Shown: piece after piece, positions 5,519 through 9,170 of the stretch
Numbering within the stretch: the first letter of the stretch is position 1
How the letters are laid out: each line of letters begins with the position of its first letter
Assembly (NCBI GenBank): GCA_900753165.1
Contig: CAADYC010000074.1
Coordinates: 1-9,170 of the forward strand
Direction of reading: 5' to 3'
Length of the DNA stretch: 9,170 nucleotides
Source of the DNA: Clostridia bacterium
Lineage (GTDB): Bacteria > Bacillota > Clostridia > TANB77 > CAG-508
The notes under the pieces: generated by a model
Databases searched by the model: none
What the model was told of the DNA's origin: nothing
Seen by the model: only the letters and a program-made list of their open reading frames with translations
Translations under genes and position numbers: made by a program

Positions 5519-5547
5519 ATTATATAATTATTGTTCATTTTATTCAA
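5519..5547 (-). promoter_or_regulatory. Promoter of the transketolase subunit gene
   Basis: TTGAAT (5547-5542), a 17-base spacer and a perfect TATAAT (5524-5519) on the minus strand, giving a leader of roughly 50 nt. It is back-to-back with the pepV promoter, with their -10 elements about 45 bases apart. Confidence 0.8.
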
Positions 5548-5565
5548 CCTTTTTAATATAATTTA

Positions 5566-5574
5566 TGATATAAT
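5566..5574 (+). promoter_or_regulatory. Extended -10 promoter of pepV
   Basis: TGATATAAT on the plus strand, preceded by TA, gives the full extended -10 pattern TATGnTATAAT. No good -35 hexamer lies 17 bases upstream, as is common for extended -10 promoters. Transcription from about 5581 would give a leader of roughly 125 nt. Confidence 0.65.
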
Positions 5575-5662
5575 GTATTTATTAATTTTGGAAAAAATAT
5601 AAGTAGTTGTTATATATTTTTCAGTTACTATGTATGGTGTTACAAAATTCTAACATAAAAGT

Positions 5663-5696
5663 TATATTTTTATTTTAAAAATATACTAGAAAGGTG
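5663..5696 (+). promoter_or_regulatory. AU hairpin just upstream of the pepV ribosome binding site
   Basis: TATATTTTTA-TTT-TAAAAATATA (5663-5685) is a perfect 10-bp all-AU stem with a 3-nt loop. It ends 5 bases before AAAGGTG (5690-5696), which in turn is 9 bases from the ATG at 5706. It leaves the ribosome binding site unpaired and may keep it accessible. The role is inferred. Confidence 0.4.
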
Positions 5697-5705
5697 TGTG
5701 ATAAC

Positions 5706-7121
5706 ATGTTTGAAAAATATTTAAAAAAAGATGAACTTATAAATAACTTACAAGAACTAATAAGAATTCCAAGTGTTCATGCAGAGTCTGATATTCCTAG
5801 TGAACCATTTGGAAAAAATACTGTAAAAGCTCTTGAATATATATTAAGTCTAGGCAAATCTTTAGGATTTAAAGCAAAAAATATTGATGGTTATTGTGGG
5901 TATATCGAATTTGGAAATGGACCAGAATTGATTGGTATTGTTGGTCATTTGGATGTAGTTCCTGAAGGAGAAAATTGGACTTATCCTCCTTTTGATGCAC
6001 ATATATCTGATAATAAAATTTATGGTAGAGGTGCAATTGATGATAAAGGTCCAGTTATTGCAAGTTTATATGCTATGAAAGCTGTTATGGATTATTGCAT
6101 AGAAAACAATACTTCTATAAATAAAAGAGTTAGATTAATTTTAGGTTTAAATGAAGAAAGGGATTGGAAATGTATTGATTATTATAAAAAACATGAAGAA
6201 ATTCCATCTATAGGTTTTAGTCCTGATGCTGATTTTCCTTGTATTTATGCTGAAAAAGGTCTTATTTCTCCATTTTTGATTATGGATTATTCTAATTTTA
6301 AAAACTTAGATATTGTTTTAAGTGATATTGATTGTAATAATAATCCTTTAAATGTTGTTCCGAAATACTGTAGTTGTATAATTTCAATTAAAAATAAAAT
6401 AGATATTAATGATACAATATCTTTTGTAAAAAAATCGGCAACTGAACTTTCATTTAAAATTGATACTGAAATTTTAAATGAAAATCAATTTAAAATAATA
6501 TCTCATGGTGTTCAGGCACATGCTGCTCATCCTGATTTAGGCATAAATGCAATTTCTCATTTGATAATTATTTTAGATAAAGTATTTAAAAATTATGATA
6601 TTATTATTCCTCTATTTGATTTATTTACACAATATATTGGACTTGATTTTAATGGAGATAAGTTAAATATTAATATTCCTGATGAATCTGGAATACTTAC
6701 ATTGAATGTTGGTCGATTTTATTTTAAAAATGATGAATTAAAAATTGGTTTTAATTTGAGAACACCTATTAATACTACTTTTGATTTTATCGAAAATAGC
6801 TTTACTTATATTTGCAAAAATTTTGACAGTGTTTATTGTGAATTTGCAGGTAAAAAGTCTCCTCTATATGTTGCTAAGGACTCATATTTGATAAAAACTC
6901 TTTGTAAAATTTACAATGATGTTACTAACTCAAATAGTGATCCTATTGCTATTGGTGGTGCTACTTATGCTCGTGCCTTTGATAATTTTGTTTCTTTTGG
7001 AGCAAATTTACCTGGTCAAAAAGATATGTGCCACCAAACTGATGAATTTATTTCTATTGATAATTTAATTATTGCTTATGAAATTTATTGTAGGGCAATT
7101 AAAGAACTCTTATTTATGTAA
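5706..7121 (+). CDS. pepV: M20-family dipeptidase PepV-like
   Basis: A cytosolic di-zinc metallopeptidase (M20A) expected to cleave dipeptides with a free N-terminus. The 471-aa length matches PepV (about 470). Metal and catalytic residues in order are His81 and Asp83 in GHLDVVPEG, Asp112/Asp113 in GRGAIDDKGP, Glu150/Glu151 in NEERDWKCIDYY, Asp174 in SPDADFP, and His443 in KDMCHQTDE. The lid/dimerisation-like insert lies between the two halves of the catalytic domain, around residues 190-380. The start ATG at 5706 has AAAGGTG 9 bases upstream. An in-frame GTG at 5694 would overlap that site and is unlikely. The gene diverges from the transketolase subunit and is followed on the same strand by a 75-aa gene. 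Closely related M20 enzymes such as beta-Ala-Xaa dipeptidase cannot be excluded. Confidence 0.93.
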   Translation: MFEKYLKKDELINNLQELIRIPSVHAESDIPSEPFGKNTVKALEYILSLGKSLGFKAKNIDGYCGYIEFGNGPELIGIVGHLDVVPEGENWTYPPFDAHISDNKIYGRGAIDDKGPVIASLYAMKAVMDYCIENNTSINKRVRLILGLNEERDWKCIDYYKKHEEIPSIGFSPDADFPCIYAEKGLISPFLIMDYSNFKNLDIVLSDIDCNNNPLNVVPKYCSCIISIKNKIDINDTISFVKKSATELSFKIDTEILNENQFKIISHGVQAHAAHPDLGINAISHLIIILDKVFKNYDIIIPLFDLFTQYIGLDFNGDKLNINIPDESGILTLNVGRFYFKNDELKIGFNLRTPINTTFDFIENSFTYICKNFDSVYCEFAGKKSPLYVAKDSYLIKTLCKIYNDVTNSNSDPIAIGGATYARAFDNFVSFGANLPGQKDMCHQTDEFISIDNLIIAYEIYCRAIKELLFM

Positions 7122-7123
7122 AT

Positions 7124-7152
7124 TTGACTTTTAGCCTAAATTTTGGTAATAT
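7124..7152 (+). promoter_or_regulatory. Promoter of the 75-aa gene
   Basis: TTGACT (7124-7129), a 17-base spacer and TAATAT (7147-7152), starting 2 bases past the pepV stop. The spacer holds a short palindrome, TTTAG-C-CTAAA (7130-7140), which could be a binding site or chance. No terminator follows pepV, so read-through from pepV is also likely. Confidence 0.6.
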
Positions 7153-7200
7153 ATTATTGTAGTTAAAAACATATGCACAAAAAAAGAAAGGCAGGTTTTT

Positions 7201-7428
7201 ATGTTTCAATTTGAAATTTTTGTTGAGGGTACCTCAACAGGAGTTACTATTAACTGTGACTTCGATGTTTTTTCACCAAATAAGTCACTAATTTGTGATT
7301 ATGTTTCAGAATGTGGAGGAACAATGACAAAAATCAATACAGCAACAGTTACTTCTGTTGAATCAGTAGAAAAGCTGTCACACAAATTGTTAAAATTAAC
7401 AATTCCGGTACGCCTTTCGGCAAAATAA
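7201..7428 (+). CDS. Unrecognised 75-aa protein
   Basis: I do not recognise this protein. It begins MFQFEIFVEGTSTGVTINCD and ends LTIPVRLSAK. It alternates hydrophobic and polar residues in a way suggesting beta strands. It has Cys19, Cys32 and Cys38, and no signal peptide or membrane segment. It looks real: it has its own promoter at 7124-7152 and a purine-rich ribosome binding site (AAAGGCAGG) 5 bases before the ATG. It also has tandem TAA stops leading straight into a strong terminator. Codon choice includes more C-containing codons (TCA, ACA, AAC, TTC) than the T-rich neighbours. Codons 7-13 hold a perfect 8-bp inverted repeat. It lies between pepV and the convergent ftsH. Neither neighbour gives a functional clue. 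Confidence 0.75.
   Translation: MFQFEIFVEGTSTGVTINCDFDVFSPNKSLICDYVSECGGTMTKINTATVTSVESVEKLSHKLLKLTIPVRLSAK
7221..7239 (+). repeat. Perfect inverted repeat inside the 75-aa gene
   Basis: TGTTGAGG-GTA-CCTCAACA has 8-bp arms around a 3-base centre, starting 20 bases past the start codon. It is among the most GC-rich local sequence in this AT-rich stretch. As RNA it is a stable hairpin near the start; as DNA it resembles an operator half-site pair. The pairing is seen; any role is inferred. Confidence 0.5.
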
Positions 7429-7470
7429 TAAAAAGCTATCCAAAAATTTTATTTTGGATAGCTTTTTATT
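7427..7470. terminator. Bidirectional terminator shared by the 75-aa gene and ftsH
   Basis: Perfect 19-base arms (7427-7445 and 7452-7470) flank a 6-base loop. The GC-containing core GCTATCC/GGATAGC is flanked by A runs on one side and T runs on the other, so each strand gives a stem followed by U bases. Both convergent genes end in tandem TAATAA, and these stops form the bases of the two arms. Confidence 0.93.
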
Positions 7471-9170
7471 ATTCAAAAATTCTATTAAATTCTTGTTCAT
7501 TTATCTTTTCTCGTTTAAGTAATGTTTGTGCAATCATGTCTAACTTATCTCTATGTTCAATTAATAATTTTTGAGCATTGTTATATGCTTCATCAATTAA
7601 AGATTTAACTTCTGTACCAATTTTATCACCAATATCTTCCCCAAAAACAAACATATCATTTTGTTCTTTTCCTTGGAAGTCAATTGGTCCTAAATTATCA
7701 CTCATACCATATTTTGTAACCATTTCTCTTGCTATTTTTGTTGCAACTTCTATATCATTGCTAGCTCCTGTTGAAATGTCGTCTAAAACTAATTTTTCAG
7801 CAGCTCTACCACCAAGTAATGCAACTAGTTTTTCTTTCATTTCAGTTTTAGAGATATAATATTTATCTTCATCAGATTTATACATTGTATATCCGCCAGC
7901 AATTCCTCTTGGTATAATAGATACTTCTTTTACATCTGTTTGTGTTGGTAAATATCTGCTTACTACTGCATGTCCTGCTTCATGGTATGCTGTTAGTTTT
8001 TTGTCCTTTTCTGAATATACTCTTGTTTTCTTTTCAAGTCCTACTGTTACCTTTTTAACCGCTTCTTCTATATCAGAATTTTCGATTTCTTCATGTTTAT
8101 TAATTGTTGCTATAATTGCTGCTTCATTTAAAATATTAGCAAGCTCAGCTCCTGTAAATCCTGCTGTGTCTTCTGCAATACTTTCTAGATTAACATCATC
8201 AGCTAATCTCTTATCTTCAGCATGAATTTTTAAAATTTCTAATCTTCCTTTTAAATCAGGTACTGGAATTGTTATTTGTCTATCAAATCTTCCTGGTCTT
8301 AATAAAGCTTTATCAAGCATTTCAGGTCTATTTGTTGCAGCTAATACTATTATTGTTTCTTCTGAACTAAATCCATCCATTTCAACTAATAATTGATTTA
8401 GAGTTTGATTATTTTCTGTTTCTGCTCCACTATTTGATGTCCTTCTTGCTCCTATTGCATCTATTTCATCTATGAATACTATACATGGTGATAATTTTCT
8501 AGCTTTGTCAAATAATTTTCTTACTCTTGAAGCTCCAAGTCCTGCAAACATTTCGATGAATTCTGAACCACTCATTGATATAAATGGTACATCTGCTTCA
8601 CCTGCAATTGCTTTTGCTATTAATGTTTTACCTGTTCCTGGTTTTCCATATAATAAAACACCTTTTGGAATTTTAGCTCCCATTTTATTAAACTTTTCTG
8701 GTTTTTTTAAGAAATCTACAATTTCTATTAATTCTTCTTTTTCTTCATCTAGTCCTGCTACATCTTTAAATTTTATTTTTGTTTTTCTTTCTGTGTCATC
8801 ATATACTTGTCCTTTTTCACCTAATCCTTGCATTTTGAATATCATTATAAATAATGCAACCATTATTATTGTTGGAAGTAATGTAAATAATGTTGATGAA
8901 ATTTGTGTTACAATACTTTTGGGTTTTTGTATTAATTCTATTTCATTTCCTTCTGCTACTTTTTGTTGTACTAATCCAATAAATGCTTCTGTGTTTGGCA
9001 CTACTGATTTTTTTTCTTCATCTACATTTTTCATTTTTACTTTTACTGATGTGCTTCCTACTGTCATTTCTATTTTTTCTATATTTCCATATGACATTTC
9101 TTTTATTAAGTCTGTATATGCTAATGTTTTATCATCTTTATTTTGATTTTTACTCATATAATAAATGGCT
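7469..9170 (-). CDS. ftsH: ATP-dependent zinc metalloprotease FtsH (5' end beyond window)
   Basis: FtsH is a membrane-anchored hexameric AAA+ protease that degrades misfolded membrane proteins and regulators. Numbered from the Met codon at 9157, it has a small extracytoplasmic domain (about 11-80), a membrane helix near 83-107, Walker A GKPGTGKT (171-178), Walker B VFIDEID (227-233), the arginine-finger region RPGRFDR (287-293), HEAGH zinc site (392-396) and a third zinc ligand, probably the Asp in STGASND (462-468). The first membrane helix is missing, there is no ribosome binding site before 9157, and the frame stays open (A-I-Y-Y) to the window edge. The true start therefore lies outside. 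Deviations: Lys for Pro in Walker A, and pore loop FAG where FVG is usual. It may be a divergent paralogue. It ends in the shared terminator. Confidence 0.95.
   Translation of the reverse strand, partial: AIYYMSKNQNKDDKTLAYTDLIKEMSYGNIEKIEMTVGSTSVKVKMKNVDEEKKSVVPNTEAFIGLVQQKVAEGNEIELIQKPKSIVTQISSTLFTLLPTIIMVALFIMIFKMQGLGEKGQVYDDTERKTKIKFKDVAGLDEEKEELIEIVDFLKKPEKFNKMGAKIPKGVLLYGKPGTGKTLIAKAIAGEADVPFISMSGSEFIEMFAGLGASRVRKLFDKARKLSPCIVFIDEIDAIGARRTSNSGAETENNQTLNQLLVEMDGFSSEETIIVLAATNRPEMLDKALLRPGRFDRQITIPVPDLKGRLEILKIHAEDKRLADDVNLESIAEDTAGFTGAELANILNEAAIIATINKHEEIENSDIEEAVKKVTVGLEKKTRVYSEKDKKLTAYHEAGHAVVSRYLPTQTDVKEVSIIPRGIAGGYTMYKSDEDKYYISKTEMKEKLVALLGGRAAEKLVLDDISTGASNDIEVATKIAREMVTKYGMSDNLGPIDFQGKEQNDMFVFGEDIGDKIGTEVKSLIDEAYNNAQKLLIEHRDKLDMIAQTLLKREKINEQEFNRIFE

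Noticed and set aside
8472..9146. Plus-strand open frame of 224 codons opposite ftsH
   Set aside because: It is the mirror of the AAA+ domain of ftsH, with no ribosome binding site, promoter or recognisable motif.

Overview
The window is AT-rich, with standard-code bacterial genes (TGG for Trp, TAA/TAG stops), clear Shine-Dalgarno sites and sigma-A-type promoters. Gene content and order (era-yqzL-recO, rplU-rpmA, PepV, a split transketolase, FtsH) point to a low-GC Firmicute, most likely a Clostridia lineage. I cannot name a genus. Nearly everything is housekeeping. I see no CRISPR array, insertion sequence, prophage, tRNA or rRNA, and no gene-free stretch longer than about 300 bases.

Left part, minus strand (1-2150): one transcription unit reading leftward from a promoter at about 2145: era (ribosome assembly GTPase), yqzL (small conserved protein), recO (recombination mediator), then probably the first 20 codons of a YqeG-type phosphatase cut by the window edge. 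Two of the gene junctions carry hairpins beside the ribosome binding site. Next (2224-3686) is a single-gene unit for a GT4 glycosyltransferase resembling glycogen synthases. It has its own terminator and a promoter covered by a 23-bp palindrome.

Centre, minus strand (3707-4604): rplU-rpmA (L21 and L27) has a near-consensus promoter, a structured leader and a perfect-palindrome terminator. L27 lacks the N-terminal extension usual in Firmicutes, and the gene for its protease Prp, normally between rplU and rpmA, is absent. Next comes the N-terminal half of a split transketolase (4640-5461), without its C-terminal partner next to it.

Right part: a divergent promoter region (5462-5705) separates the transketolase subunit from pepV (M20 dipeptidase, plus strand). 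pepV is followed by an unrecognised 75-aa gene with its own promoter. That gene converges on ftsH (minus strand, 5' end beyond the window), and the two share a bidirectional terminator built around both tandem stop codons.

No wholly new system is evident. The best leads are the Prp-independent L27, the rplU leader, the palindrome-covered glycosyltransferase promoter, the 75-aa orphan gene, the orphan transketolase half, and the hairpin between the recO ribosome binding site and its start codon.
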